Below are positions 12,524 to 26,591 of a stretch of 64,000 nt of DNA, in pieces. The stretch is from the NCBI RefSeq assembly GCF_000002425.4, contig NC_037261.1, positions 8,732,701 through 8,796,700 of the forward strand. The letters are read 5' to 3'. The translations under genes were made by a program, and so were the position numbers. Each line of letters opens with the position of its first letter. The first letter of the stretch is position 1. The notes below the pieces were generated by a model. It did no database searches, was not told where the DNA came from, and saw only the letters and a program-made list of their open reading frames with translations. This stretch comes from Physcomitrium patens (lineage: Eukaryota; Streptophyta; Bryopsida; Funariales; Funariaceae).

Positions 12524-15500
12524 TTGACTTTTCATCTATAAATAAATGAAAATAAGATGATATGGTGTAATTATTTTTCCAAAAATGAGACATATTGATG
12601 AATGGATGCAAATTAATTAATATTTTTAATTTTTTTTTTAATATTTTGGAATAAATTTAAACCTAAAATAAAAGAAATATAAGTAATTAAAAATATGCTT
12701 ATGTTTTTGGTCAGTAATAAAGACAAAGTAAGAAGATTCTACTATATAATTGAATAGAAGGATGAAAGTTAAATACAAATGATTGTAGGATAAGATAAGA
12801 ATATAAAAAAATGAGTGTTATGAAACTTATTGATTATCTATAATGTTTTATGGTAAAAATTTGGTTGTTGTTGTTATAGTATAATGTAAGTTTTGTTTAT
12901 AAATATTAAAAAATAAAATAAAATTTGGTAATGCAAAGATCTTATAGAAGTATGGACCAGATTTGGTAGAAATATGATTTATTTATTTTTATCTATTATT
13001 ATTAGAATAACTAGGATATTTTTTTCTTTACAAAATAGAAGAATTAAATTAATTTTTTTGAATGTAAATTATATTAGAAAGAAAAAAAGAAATGAAGGTG
13101 ATAAAAAAATTAATTCAAATAATTTAAAATTTAAAATAATTATTAAACAAATAAATACATAGATGTATGAATAGATATTCTATATTTTTTATGGATGTAT
13201 AAAAATAGAAAAATATCTATGTTACTAATACAAAAGATATATGTATGATTTTAATGGTTTATTGTTAAGAAATACAACATCCAAATTTATGTCAAAATAA
13301 ACTAATAATAGTTTTTGCATGTATTGATGATTTTTAGCTAAATATCTTTGATTTTTTTATATTTAAATTATTTCTAATAAATTTGAATTAAAATGGTTCA
13401 TTATTCATTCTTAAATATTCAATTATATATATATATTCATAAATTTATGTATAATAAAAGCTTTTGTTAAATAAAGAAATAGCTATATTACTTTTATTTT
13501 TTTAAACTATTACTTACATATTTCTTTGAGACTTTAAATTCCATAGGATTCTTTATTTTATGTTTAAAGTGTTTATTTAATTATACTAGTAATATTAAAT
13601 TATTGTATTTTAACTTGATTACAATTTATATTTAATGGCTGATTTTAAAGCAAAGTAGAAAATGTAAGATGCTCTTTATTTTTATTTTTATTCATGATGC
13701 AACATCTTTTTTACTACTAAATTTTTATAAAATATTACTAAATAATTTAGTATAATATGTATTTAAAATCTATAAAAATTATTAGTAATATCAATTATTT
13801 ATATATTTTTTATTATATAATAATATAATAATATACATATATAATTCTGTATTTTAAAAGTATAATTATTAAATATTAAAAAAATAATCAAATTTTATAT
13901 TTTTATATTTTAAAAAAGAAATAAAATAAACATTGGAACCTTGAACTATAAAGTAGGATAAGTGAATCCATGTCATTGTTATGGATAATATACAAAAAAT
14001 TAGTCAATTTTATTCAAGAAACTACTTGTTTATGCATAAAAAATTAAATAATATAAATTTACATTAAAAAGGACATTTAAGGATGTACTAAAGTCAAATT
14101 TTGGAAACATATGCCATTGGCCATAGAATCTCAAGAATTTAATTAGGTACCTTTGATGTTTATATACATATCTATGTTTATACACACAAGAAGAATGTAT
14201 TATCATTGTTATTACTAAGTACAAAGTAAGTTAAGGATCTTAAACCTAAATTAGATTGTAAGAAAGGTATTATTAAGACTACAAATGACCAAAGCCTTAC
14301 TCTTATATATACTACTTAAGAAAATGATCATGTGGTGGGTTCCTAAAAACCATGAAGCTTGAGGGTCAAGTCTCTAAATTATGGGTTGTTTTTATAATGG
14401 CTTCTAAAATGCAAAAGTATAACTAAAAGAAGTTCTTATAGCCATAGAGCATATCCAAAAACTCTTATATATCACATTAACCTATAACATAGTATTGTTG
14501 CATTAATAACCAAGCTTTATTAAGTTTTATAATTTTATTAAAATAAAGCTAAAACCTACTTTTAATTTTTATTTCCATAATAAATTTAGGAAATATTACT
14601 AACATTTTATTATTTGAGTTCTAAAAATATATTTTATAAATGATATAATTAATATGTAAATAGTTTATGAATATTAAATAACTTTTTTATTCAATAATTA
14701 GACTTATCTTATGATTACTTTGTCATATTTTAAAACCATAGTCTCAATTTATTTATTTTTATATCTACTTAGCTTGATCATCTTTATAGAAGTAATAAAC
14801 AATAAAAGTTGTATATTACAAAAAAATTGGTGATTGATTCATAAACAATTTTTTTGATGAAATAAATACAATATTTATTGGTTAAATAAAATATATCTAT
14901 ATTCTAAAGGTATACATAAAATAATTGTAGAGAGCCTTGGAGTTGTTTTAGATTTAAACATAAAGATAGAAAATATGTTAAGAATTTAAAATTATTATAT
15001 TAGTTAATACTATGTAATTGATTTGGATAAGAATAAAATCTTGTATCTGGTGTAGAATAATTTAGTTCATGGTTTCTTTACAATTTGAGTATTAAAGTAT
15101 TAAACAAAAAATATTTTTATATACTAATTAGGTATTGTCTTTCTACTTTATATTAACTATCATTGGTATTAGACAAATTTTAGGTATTGCTAATGCCACC
15201 ACACTTATTTGTTACTACTACCACAGCTTGCCATCCATTCAACCTGTTAATTTTATTATTTTTAATACAAATATAATAAATATGTATATGATATTATCAT
15301 TACTTTATACTAAATATATACTTAAACTTAACACATTATAATATTATAACTATATATTTTTAATGCTTTAAGATTATTATTATTTTTATCATAATATAAT
15401 AATATTAAAATTTAGTTGCTACTAATCTAAATGGTAGCTATAAAATTTGCACTTTAAATGTGCATTCAACATACAATTCTTTTTGTATTGTAAAATAAAA

Positions 15501-16100
15501 TTTTATTTTTGATTATTTTGTAAGAGCAAACTTAATAGATAGAGAGGATTGTTTCTCTTAATATTTTGATAACATTTTAATTGTTTGAAAATTAATTTAT
15601 TAAAAAATAAATTTGAAAAACATTAAGTAATAAAAAGCTTGTACAATATGCATATGGAATGGTTGGAACATTCAATCATCCATTTACTTATGTTTATAAA
15701 AAATTCATCAATATTGATATCAAACTAGTATGTTTATCATGAAAAGCAATTTGTACATTGCACCACAAAGTATATATATTTGTGTTTTACTTTTATATCC
15801 TATTTCACAGTAATTTATTATCAATTCAATTTTCATAAAAATAAACAAAACAAAACAAAACAAAACAATTTGCATTTATGTTTAATGCACTATGTAGAAA
15901 TAATAGTAATTAATACTTTATTCTATCACAATCTTTTACTTTACTTTTATGATGTTAATTGCCTTACATAGTATTAACATAAAAATTTCACCAAAAATTA
16001 TGTATCCATACATACTTAGCACAAAATTCAACACCTAATACAGCACTGGTTTATGGTGCAAACTCAGGATTTGTTTTTAATTGTAAACACAATTTTGATT
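12524..16100. other. AT-rich intergenic DNA, no gene seen
   Basis: This tract is extremely AT-rich, with many short A, T and TA runs and no open frame with recognisable protein sequence. It probably consists of repeats too old to recognise. A short AAAAC-type repeat lies at 15843-15868. Composition starts to change near 16.0-16.2 kb, where the gene island begins. Confidence 0.6.
15843..15868. repeat. AAAAC microsatellite
   Basis: About five tandem copies of a 5-base AAAAC unit in AT-rich intergenic DNA. Confidence 0.9.
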
Positions 16101-17226
16101 CTTCCCTTCCATTATAGAAGTTTGAATACATATATACTTTAACTTTTTTCTGTTGTGCTGTTGGAGATAATCTATTAATGTGTATGACAAGGTGGTTTCT
16201 ACATAGAGTCGGATACTCGAAAATTACCACAATGGCGCGGTAAGTTCAGGTATTATTACCACGAGTCAGTAATGCATCTTGGTAAGGAAAAAAAGAAAAA
16301 AGAAAAAAAGAACGCTCATTCCACTTTAAAATTTAAATTTAAAAACCTGGTCAGTAACGAACCAACGAACGAATGTTGTCCCTCACGGTCATCACACACA
16401 CGTCGTCGAACAAAAACGACAAATGTCTCATTCATCCCTGGATGAACTCGGCAGACTGCGAAACTGGAATACAATGGATGAATCATCTATCCAAGGAAGA
16501 AAAAGGTGAAAGACCACCAAGTTCATCTACCCAGACATTCATCCATCCATCAATACATCCGTCCTATTGTATTCATTATCCATCATTGTCGCCCTGGATG
16601 GAAGCGCGCGCAGATGCTGGCGGGGGACCTGCGGGGCCTGGTGTGTGCTCAGTCCCCTTCCCTTCCATTCCCTTTCCCTTCCCTTCTTTCCCTCTTCTTC
16701 CTTCTGCCCGTGCCCTTTTTGCAGCCAAAAGGGGCCCGCCATCCCTTCTTCCCACTGCGTTCATTATCTCGCCTTCGCTAGGGCTCCCTGTCGCGCATTT
16801 CCGATGCGGAAACGACGCGGAATAGCTATTGTTTGAGCGGGTTTCCTTGCACAGGCTCTGGTCAGGGTGGCATTGGGCGAAGGAGACCTTTGATTCTGAT
16901 TGCTGGCAATTCTTATTCTGCATCTTTTGATGGTTCCCGTCGAGTTTCTTCCGCCGGCGATATCACATTTCGGCCTGTTGTTAACCTGAACTGGCGGTGA
17001 GAAGTTTGAGGTTCCTTGGAGGGCGAGTTCCGGGGCTTGGTGTAGGAGGGAGGGAGAATGCAGTCGTGATATGTGCGTGTGGACAGTCGCAGAAGGTTTA
17101 GACGCTGAGGATTGGGGGTTTTGGCGGCGGAGGAGGAGGAGGAGGAGTAGAGGAGACGCAGTCGGTGGAAGTTTGAAAGGAACCCTACGTCGGTGACACA
17201 AGTGGAAAGATCTCAGCTCGCAGTCT

Positions 17227-17257
<31 letters not shown>

Positions 17258-17423
17258 CCTTCTTTTTTCCCCCCTATTCGCGTGGATGGTGATTGGAAAT
17301 TTGTACGGGTTATGATAATATTGAGTAGGTCTATTTTCAGAGTAAGGCTCTCGTTGCTGAGTTGTCAAGGATTTTGATAGAAAAGGAGCTGGTTTGAAGA
17401 GGGATTGGGTTACCTGTATAAAG
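16101..17423 (+). promoter_or_regulatory. Promoter and 5' leader region of the J-protein gene
   Basis: Composition changes sharply from AT-rich to GC-rich near 16.4 kb. The block contains a C/T-rich tract at about 16656-16712, a GGCGG/GGA purine run at about 17122-17146 and many CpG steps, as expected around a plant transcription start and 5' leader. A 28-T run lies at 17230-17257. An acceptor-like TATTTTCAG at 17332-17340 before the coding start suggests a 5'-leader intron. Long open frames on both strands here look like by-products of GC-rich composition. The transcription start cannot be placed from sequence alone. Confidence 0.5.
17230..17257. repeat. Poly-T run, 28 bases
   Basis: An uninterrupted T run upstream of the J-protein coding start, possibly in a 5'-leader intron before the acceptor-like site at 17340. 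Confidence 0.95.
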
Positions 17424-17651
17424 ATGGTGAAGGATACTCAATATTACGAGGTTTTGGAGGTGCGGCCAGATGCAACGGCTTCGGACATCAAGAAGGCGTA
17501 TTATTTTAAGGTAGAGTGTTTTTTCCATGGAAATTATGAATAAATTTTAATCACAAAAGTTCCGGCGCGGATGATTCGTCTCTTTCGGAAACTGTGTTCA
17601 TGAAACGCGTGTTAGCTTGGTTTCCTCTGTAGTCTATTCTGACTTGCAGAT

Positions 17652-17685
<34 letters not shown>

Positions 17686-20600
17686 CGGTAGTCGGTGGAT
17701 TTACCGCGGATAATCATTGGTGAAGAGTAATTCCGATCATGAAGTTTACAGGATATGACCATGCCCTTAATGAGGTCATCCCAGTGTTTCAGATCACGTG
17801 CAAATATTCTGGATCTGTCCCTGATAGCCACTGCAATTGCATTCGTTATAGAGTGGCACGTTCATGAATGTTCTTGATTTCGAAAGATACCTTGTGAAAA
17901 AAGAGTGACGAGCTGTGAGACAGTTACTGTGCACGACTTCGATGGTTACCACAATTTAGATTTGAGGCTCACAGACTTGGGGTTTATAGGTGGAATTGAA
18001 GTGAGAAATCTAGCTCTGCAGATGAATCGTCACGCAGTAACGATTATTTGTATAATTTATTTTAAGCCACATCTGTTATTGTGTGACATTTCTCCACTCC
18101 TGGGATTCACGTATCATGATCACAAACACAGTGATTTGTTGGCATTCACTTCTCAATTTTGACGTAATCATTCACGATCTCAAGTGTTGGATGTGTCTTT
18201 AATGACGTCTGATTTGTGAGTGACGGGCAGAATAGCAGAATGTTCATTTGCCTGAGCTACCTGGTATTCATCATGTGGGAGATAGCTAGATGTACTAATG
18301 TATGCCATCTTCTTGTAACTACAGGCAAGGTTGGTTCATCCGGATAAGAACCCAAATGATCCTGAAGCTGCGCATAATTTCCAGGTTGGTTCTGCAATGT
18401 AGTTTTCGCTTGCCGAGATCTTTTAGGACTTTTTTCCATAGAGCATTGAGTTCGTGGATTGATTCATCAGTTTTTGTGGATTTTTGTGGGTTTTTTTTTG
18501 TTTTTTGAGATACATGATTTTTGATGCCAACGACGCTCAATTCAAAATCTGCGGAAACATCAATGCAGACTTAGTCTTCTGCAATTCGTGGGATGTAAGC
18601 TTTGAATGTAATGCCTTCGTGGCTTGAAGGTTTTAGGAGAAGCTTATCAAATACTTAGCGATCCGCAAAAACGCGAGGCGTATGATAAGTATGGGAAGCA
18701 GAGTGTCTCACAGTAAGTTGACTTGACCTCTGATAGAGTTTGGTTTTGTAGACCTTTATAACCACGTCAGCATCTTCGCTGCATCCTGGAGCAATTTCTA
18801 TAAACTTCAATATTCTTTGCCGGTTGTCAGGAGCTCAAGCCTTTACTTCTTATGTGTTCCCTTCGTTGGATGGATGCCAGTGAATCATTCATTCCCTGCA
18901 TCATTCCCTTTTTTTTTTGTTTTTCTGGTCTTTGTTCTTTGTTGTGATTGATATGTCTGACATCCACATCGTCATAATGGCTGTATGCATGGTAATGGAT
19001 CAATGATCCATGTAGAGTTCCACTAGGTGCTGGGAACATACTCATTGTTCTTCCATCTTGTGTTGGGTCTGTTCAGGGATGCAATGGTGGATGCAGCTGC
19101 AGTGTTCGGAATGCTGTTTGGTAGCGATGCTTTTCAAGACTACGTGGGTCAGGTATGCTTTTTCAATTTTTTCGGGTTGTGATGTATGCTCTGAAATCCA
19201 CTTTCTATGCCCAAATATCACTGGCACTTCTAAAATTATACTTTTGCCCTATCAGCTTTTTCGATTGCATCGTCTTTGTTCTGGACGATGTGAAGATGAC
19301 TTTTAATCTGACTTGCCTTGTCTTGTCCTTGACTTCATAATCTCTGTTGTTTTGGTGACACCCTTACGCAAGTCCTGGTTGGACTCTAGGGACTTACTAC
19401 TAATATGCTACTTAGCTGCTTCAGAATGTAGGTGAACTCCTTGAAGATGATTATGTTCCCAACATCCTGACAAGATGCATGGAATTTTCTAACTGCAGCT
19501 TCTTCTGAATTTTGCAGCTTGCAATGGCGTCAATGGCATCAATGGATACTGGTGCGGATGGCCAACCAGTGGACATGAAAGAAGCTCAAGCAAAATTCAA
19601 GGTTACTCAAACTTGAAACACGAAAGATTAGGACGGACCCCGATGATTGTTGGAACCCTTGCTAAATTATAAAGCAGTTGTGATTGATGCGGCATTGTTT
19701 CAAGGGTACTCGGAATCTCAGATCGATAACATTCAGTTGGGTTCTGTGTACAGAAAGCGCAGAAGGATAGGGAGGAGCAGCTAGCGAATCTTTTACGCGA
19801 TCGGATTGACCTGTATGTGAAAGGTGACAAGCAAGGGTTCGTTTCTTGGGCTCAAGAAGAATCTTCACAACTTGCAGAAGCTGGTGAGTACATCTTCAAA
19901 GAGGCCGATGTTCTTAAGTTTTTGTTTTCATTTTTACTTTTTATGATGATAGTTTTGGTATACTGAAGCGTAGAGACGTAGATACTGCAGTCATGTCAGT
20001 TCATTCTCTGGCTATTACGTAGAAACTGATTTCAAGGATGTTAGCAGTTCCATATGGGCGGATGTTGTATTACGCCAAAGTTTGTCCTTGGGGTAGAATA
20101 CTTTCGTTGAGCTTGTTGCTGAGACTCATTTCCCCGGTAAATAATCTAGGTGGATCAAAACTTCCATGCTAATGTATCTTAATTTCTTAATATGAATTGA
20201 AGTAATTACTGGAGCTTGAAACCACAGTCTATGCAGTTTGTGACTGTTTTGCCAAATTTTTGGTTGTGTTTGACAGCTTTTGGTGAGGAAATGCTTCACA
20301 CCATCGGATATATTTATGCGAGGCAAGCCGCGAAGGAGATGGGCAAGAACATATTTCTCTTAGGAGTTCCATTTTTAACAGAATGGGTGCGCGACAAAGG
20401 TCACTTCATCAAATCTCAAGTTACTGCTGCCGCGGGTATTTCTCACATCATCGTCATACTTGAAAGAGGATGTTCACTGGAGCTTCTATTAACCAATGAC
20501 ACTGACCATGATATTTAAATGCGTTGGTACCCATTGTCTTCATATATCGCACGAAATTAGGCGTTCCGTTTTCTCTCCACCCCATAGCAACACAATACTT

Positions 20601-22032
20601 TGTCCTAGTCCTATCACAGTCACCTGATTGAATCGAGATTGGAGTATCTGGCCAGGTGCAATACAACTGATGCAAATGCAAGAGGATTTAAGGAAAGCAG
20701 TAGAGGCTGGTGAGAGCAATGGAGAAGAAGCTATTGAAAGTTACTTGCAGGCCAAGCAAAAAGTAATGTTGGACTCACTATGGAAGCTCAACGTTGCCGA
20801 CATAGAGCTTACGTTGTCCCATGTTTGCCAAGCGGTATGATTGCTTATCGAATGCTCCAGTTATGAGCTTGGGCAGTTAACTGAGCTCCTTTGTCGTGGG
20901 TTGAGGGAGATAGCCCTTACAATGTCTTTCGCCAACACTTGTTATACGATACTTCAATTAGTTGTACAGGTGTTCATAATGTGAGAATACTTGTGCGTAT
21001 TTACTACTACATAGGTGTTACGGGAATCTGGTGTCAAGAAAAACGTGTTGAGGCAGAGGGCAAAAGCGCTCAAGAAAATGGGTGGTATATTCCAGGTAGA
21101 ATTCAAACATTTCTTCTGAACTGTTTTTCGTAACATTGTAAATGATGTTTTATTAGCTTGCGTTTTAATATCAAATTTATGTCAGATGCATTCAATGAAA
21201 TGCCCAAGCTATATGTTAATCATAAAAATGTTGCTTAATTGCAGTGCACCTAATTTTTTGAGGATCCATAGGATAGGTACATGACAAGGATTCATCGGCA
21301 TCGTCCCCATAACATATTTCGAATGGTTTGTGTGTTTTGATGGATCAGGGTGTGAAAGGATTCCAGAGTGACCATGGCTTTCGTCGAAAGGATGAAAAGC
21401 TTCCCGGGTCGGTAGACTCTCCTAAAATTGAACCAGAACCGAAACCATTCATTCAAGCTAACAGTGCCAGCCTCAACCAGGTTAGTGATGGTTTTTCTCA
21501 TTCTGTACTTCACACCGCATCTATGGTTTATTGAATTTATGATGTGTCTTGTGTGATCAGCCCTGCTTCTGTAATCCACCAATTCTTACTAATATCGTCG
21601 TTTGTCATTGGACGGCTATGTTTGGAAAGATGTTCTTTTCTTTTCTTTTTTCTTAGGTCAGACGCACTGTATGACATTTAACTAGGGCTTGGTATGTTTA
21701 TGCCAATGTATGATTGTTAAGACCTCCATTCAACAGTTCAATCAAAGGTGATTATGTTGTAGGCGTGGCGTTTAGGTTGGTAAGTGATCAATCTTATAAA
21801 CAGAACAAAGAGAAGTGCTGAATTTATACGGAATGATAAGTGGTTAGCAATTGCACACAAATCCAGTCCCTATCGTCTCTCTTAACATTTCAGGCATGTA
21901 CATTTCTCCTTATTTGGAACGAGAAATGGTCTGAGAGATTGGGTCTTCTGGGTGGGTATGTTGCAGGGCAACTCAAGGCTCTTGCCTAAGAAAAAGGAAT
22001 TTTCAGGAAAAGGTTGCATTTGTTACACGTGA
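17424..22032 (+). CDS. J-domain co-chaperone with DnaJ-X domain (plant DNAJ10-like)
   Basis: This is a type III (class C) J protein that should stimulate Hsp70 ATPase activity. Exons in phase with GT/AG sites: 17424-17510, 18325-18384, 18630-18712, 19077-19152, 19518-19601, 19754-19883, 20277-20435, 20656-20834, 21015-21095 and 21349-21480, giving 357 residues. The J domain covers about residues 5-72, with the Hsp70-triggering HPD at 34-36 in [10 protein letters not shown], preceded by [14 protein letters not shown]. The following [24 protein letters not shown] and the region to about residue 330 match the DnaJ-X domain of plant homologues. There is no zinc finger or signal peptide. The end is uncertain: read-through of the last exon stops at 21534, while an exon at 21967-22032 after a TTGCAG acceptor would add 21 residues. 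Conserved exons are certain; the tail is not. Confidence 0.9.
17653..17685. repeat. Poly-T run in intron 1 of the J-protein gene
   Basis: A 33-base T run about 140 bases into the first coding intron. Its length is likely to vary between individuals. Confidence 0.95.
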
Positions 22033-23507
22033 AGGCTTGTTTCTTTCTGATCAGATTTTCCCGGTGGATGTCCAGGCCTCAGGATCCGGTTGAGACTAAC
22101 TTAAGACATTCTTGGTTGAATGTTACGCCTTCGTGAATTCTCGCCTTCATACTCCCATTTGTGAACATCATCAAACGCAGCCGCTGCAAACCAAATATCT
22201 ATATATATATATATGCTGATGAAATTGGCTGGAGAGGTCTGAAGGCTACTCTACTCAAATTATATAATGCTTGAGTTTCGTCATCTGCGGCAGCGCAGCG
22301 TTCCATAGCAGTCATGTTTAAGGAGCTCCTGAATATTCGCTTTCAGATCTTAATTGAGGTTACCCGTGAATTTGGTTTGCGCCCTGTGCTTGGAAGTTGA
22401 AGGCCCTGAAGGTACAGGTTTTGTAGAGTAAATTTTTCTTCTACGTTGTTGGTACTTGTTTGCAGAGGCCATTCTTTTAGCCTTCATTCTTATCAAATTT
22501 CTATATTTGATTGTACAAGTGATATTTCTGAAAGGTTGGTTAGAGTCCAAATCCTGCTCATTACTTCATGTCTTATTATTGGACCAAGTTAATAAATAGT
22601 CACATTGTGTTCGTTACCGAGGACTACGAAACTATCGTCGATTGTATAATCGTCACGGTTACTTGATGAGGGTTCAGTCACAATTTGAAAATATGGTACA
22701 AATTGAATATTCCGCTTAACCTCTGTTTAGTATTTGTGTGATGCCATACAATGATGAAAGAATCGATTCTCTTCATCTAATTTGTGATTATCGTTTTTTG
22801 TCCATTCTAACTAACTCGATCTACCCCTCATACTACTCCAGTATACCATTGTTGGGAGTGATCGATCTGCGGAGTCAAATGACACTTTCCCACTTCAGGT
22901 ACTTCTTCGGATCGAGTTGCTTGGTTGAGGTGTCCATATAATGTTGTGGTTACCATGCAGATAATCTTTGTAGTCCACCAAGTAGCACTTCGAAAGAGTG
23001 ACCTTAGTTACAGGACAGACCCAATAAATTACCCTATAATCACCCAATAAAAGAGATGTTTGGCCAAGCTCTTTCGGAGACGAATCTGTGCCCAATCTGG
23101 GGGTTCATTACCAGAAGCCATTGCCAAGTAGGATCAAAATGAAAGCACCTGCAGAAATCTCGTCACAAGTAACCCTCACAAACAATTACTACACTGTCTT
23201 TGGGTTTTCACCTAAGCTTTTCTGCGATAAGTGGAATTGAATTAGAGTGATTGGAGGGTAACCAAAAGTCCTCCAGTAAGGTTTACATGCACAAATATAT
23301 TAGAAATTTACTGAATATCATACCAATATTTATATGAAATATGTCATGAAGAAGCTGTGGTGAGTGTACAAGACTAAAACTCTTTTAAAGTGAAAGACCG
23401 AGAATTAGAATGAAAAAAAAAATCTCGAACCAGTATACAGGTTTAAAATTCACATTTAAAATTTAAAATTTCAAAAGAAATCTACTCCGTTACTTTCTCA
23501 CAATGCT
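22033..23507. other. Shared 3' region of the J-protein and SF3A2 genes
   Basis: The two genes converge here. An AATAAA at 22591-22596 on the plus strand is a candidate poly(A) signal for the J-protein gene, about 560 bases past its last possible stop codon. A short TA run lies near 22199-22214. I see no further coding sequence. Part of this space should be 3' untranslated region of both genes, so their transcripts may overlap. Confidence 0.5.
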
Positions 23508-26500
23508 TCATAGCTGGGAAGGGGGTGGCCTGTGCATCATCTGCTGACCCATGTTGGGAGGTGGAGGACCAGGAGGCCTCATGCCTTGGTTGATTGGAGG
23601 TCCCATCTGGTACCCCTGTGAAGATAGCCTTTGATTGAAGCCCCGGGGAGGTCCATCTTTTGGTGGAGGCCCTCGCATACCGGGAGGGGGACTAGGTGGA
23701 AATCCGCGAGGGGGTCCTCCCATCTGTGAACCTCCAGGAAAAATCCGAGAGGGGGGCATGGAACGATGAGGACCATTCATGTTTTGTTGGAGTCCTCCAA
23801 TCTGGTGAGGAGGCCCACTCATCGGAGGTGGACCACGTTGGGGTGGGCCCCACATTGGAGGACCGCCAGGTGCTTGTCCCCCCATATGATACGGAGGTGG
23901 AGGTCGATTAGGAGGAGTTACACCAGAGGGAGGTCCATTGACACCCAAAGGCGGACCACCTTTCTGATCAGTGGGTCTTAGTTTGAAATAGAGTTGAAGC
24001 TGCGGACACAAAAACTAATGTCAAAAAAGATGAAGACAGTTGCTCCTACCACAAAATGCAACTTCCAGAAAGATATGATAGTGATTGCCGTTCTCATACT
24101 ACTTCAATCTCTAAATCAACGCTAGTCGAACACACACACACACACACACACACCTAAATAATACAAGCATATGGTTTGTACCGAAGTAAAAGAAAAGCAT
24201 ATGAAAATAACCTCTGAACAACCTACTCAGATAGTTTAATCAGCTTACTGTGAACATATTTGTGTCAGGGTCCCAGTGAGTGAAAAACTTATTTGAGATT
24301 TTATCAATTTCAAAGCTAGGGACCTGCGGATAAATTTGAAAATGTTAGATGGCAATTTTGATGCGAAGTACAGATCTCATGGCTTTTAGATTTTGGCTAA
24401 TACGAAACAAGCCTACTCAGTTTTCTCAACTTTTATATGTTACAATGACGCTTGCTTTACATTCAAAGGTAAACATTAACAACACTTTATTTTAATCTAT
24501 CTTATTTTATTTTATCTTATTTTATTTTATCAAAGAAGAAATAGAAATAAACACGAGCTCAACGCATGCAGTCATTTTCATTGACCTTGAAAGCAATAAT
24601 TTCATAAGGTTCTGAAGCAAAAAGGAGATATTGGTAGCGCTTGTCCCAAGCCTGTACCCTCTACATTCACAAACGATGACAGAGCTCAAGGACAGTTTCT
24701 TCTGCAGTACCAAGCAAAGTACAACACACGTGCACTTCAGTCCTAAAATCTATATCCACCTTATCAACGTCCAACAGCATCATTATTTCCACCACTAAGG
24801 AAACAGGTCTAATAATGCTTATTTGTTTTCACATAAAAACCAAAATATTTGCTTTATTGAAATACAACTATCACTATCCATTCAAACCAGAGTTTTCAAG
24901 GATAAATAATACTGAAACTTACCTGTTCATAAGATGACATAAAACGATGGCGAGGCTCAGTCCCCTCTTCAATTTCAGGATACTCAATCTGTCCGATTAT
25001 GATTGTTAGTTGGTAGCAAATTCCATGTAGAAACCGAAAAAGATAACTACCGCAGACAGTGAATACCAATGAGGCTCACGACATCCATAAAACAAATATA
25101 AGCATATAGCACAAGCATACCTGGAAGAGTAGAGAACGCTGTCTAGTTTCCTGATCAAACTGCTTGGTCACTCGATAACCAGGGCGACCAATTTTTACTG
25201 AGGGCAATAGAATAGACACGTAGATACAGGGATTAGCTTCCAAATCACCATAGCCAAATCGAACCTCTCTAACAAACATATTTGTGCACCGAAATCTCGC
25301 CATGACATGAAGGGCAACCGTTCAAAATAAGGAGTACAGGTAAAATTACAAGGACCTATATAGGTTAGAACCCCTACAAGCAACCGGGTGCATGTCAAGA
25401 AACGAGTAACTAGGACGAGAGATGTGAAGGATATCGCGATTATACTGTAAAACTACAGGCGATCCACCTAGTTCATATAATTGCCGCGTAGGGTATATGA
25501 AAACCTCAGTTATATCATCCCATCATACTTTAATACTGCATGTGATACCAAGTACTTCCTACTAAACCAACATGATCCCGGTAAATACTTACTTTACCCC
25601 TACTTGCAAAAAATGGCATTAGGCAGGTTCAGCAAAAGAAGTTCTTAAAACACGCAACAGTTCAGTTGCAATCGAGGCATCAAGAGTGAAAAATCACCTG
25701 TCTTTCGAGGATTAACTTTTCTTTTGTTAGGTTGGGGTTGGGCAGGGGCATCTTTGGCCTCACGAGCTGCACGTTTTGCCAAATTTGTCTGATGCCGCTT
25801 GCCTTGGGTATGAGCCAAATAATTACCCTCGTTGTTATGAAGTGTCAAGCAAAGCTTACATTCATAACTGCACCAAGGAAATACCCACTATATTTCAATA
25901 AGATAATCGTTCCAGTGAAATGACCTTCCATGCAGTACAAAGAGAAAGGGACAATATCCGTACACATCAGTAACTTGGCAATTGAAAAGAATAAAGATTT
26001 ATCTAAATGAATATTGAAATCCATTTCGTAGCGTACTGAAACACTAATCACGCGATTAATTTTACAACTCACCCATTACAGAGCGGATACGTTATTCATG
26101 AAGTGACGACGAAATTAAACTCTGAATCTGAAGCCTCCAAGTTTGTCCAATCCAATAGCTCATGGAAGCTAACTCCTAGGTTTTACGATATACTACTAAA
26201 CAAAACTCGGCCTCCGTAAGCCACTTGCATTGTCCCAGACGAGCCAATTGAGTAATTGCACCATCATCGCAGGAGAAGTAATGCGTAGGTTCGAAGAGAA
26301 AATCAGCCACTCTAAATAACAAATCCCAGTCCACGAAAACCATGAAAACAAATGAACCCGAAACCCGAAGCATCTGTCCAAGAAGCCACTGTGACTCTCG
26401 GCCTCTTGATGAAAGCAAGGAAGAACGGAAACAACCTACCTTCCAAGATGATTTCGCATAAAGTAAGGGTCCTTGGCGAGGTCGATCGTCTCCAACGCCA

Positions 26501-26591
26501 ATCGCCGCAGCCGCTCCCGTCGATCAATTGCCTCATTCTGGTCAGAGGCAGCACCTCCACTCCCAGGTTTGCTGCCATAATCTCGGTCCAT
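23508..26591 (-). CDS. SF3A2: Splicing factor 3A subunit 2 (SF3a66/PRP11)
   Basis: SF3A2 is a core part of the SF3a complex of the U2 snRNP and acts in branch-site recognition in the nucleus. Exons on the minus strand: 26591-26440, 25867-25698, 25197-25121, 24988-24923, 24651-24586, 24323-24249 and 23999-23508, giving 365 residues in perfect phase. The start MDRDYGSKPGSGGAAS matches plant orthologues. A matrin-type C2H2 zinc finger spans about 51-76 with C54, C57, H70 and H76 in SYECKLCLTLHNNEGNY. VKIGRPGYRVTKQ at 108-120 and AFKVPSFEIDK across the exon 5/6 junction are family hallmarks. From about residue 214 the tail is Pro/Gly/Met-rich with repeated GPP and GGPP. The YEQ-to-AWDKRYQYLL junction is about two residues shorter than in the Arabidopsis protein as I recall it. 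Confidence 0.96.
24130..24153. repeat. CA dinucleotide microsatellite
   Basis: About 12 AC/CA units in the last intron of SF3A2 (between 23999 and 24249). Likely polymorphic. Confidence 0.95.
24488..24531. repeat. TTTTA-type simple repeat
   Basis: Imperfect TTTTA/TCTTA units in an SF3A2 intron, just past the donor site of the exon at 24586-24651. Confidence 0.8.

Noticed and set aside
16373-17201. Long open frames on both strands in the GC-rich block (150 and 145 codons)
   Set aside because: They overlap one another on opposite strands, are low in complexity (Pro/Ser or Arg-rich) and match no family I know. GC-rich DNA with few stop codons explains them. The block is better seen as promoter and 5' leader.
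23579-23981. Other open frames overlapping the last SF3A2 exon
   Set aside because: They are by-products of the GC-rich proline/glycine-coding tail of SF3A2 in other frames.
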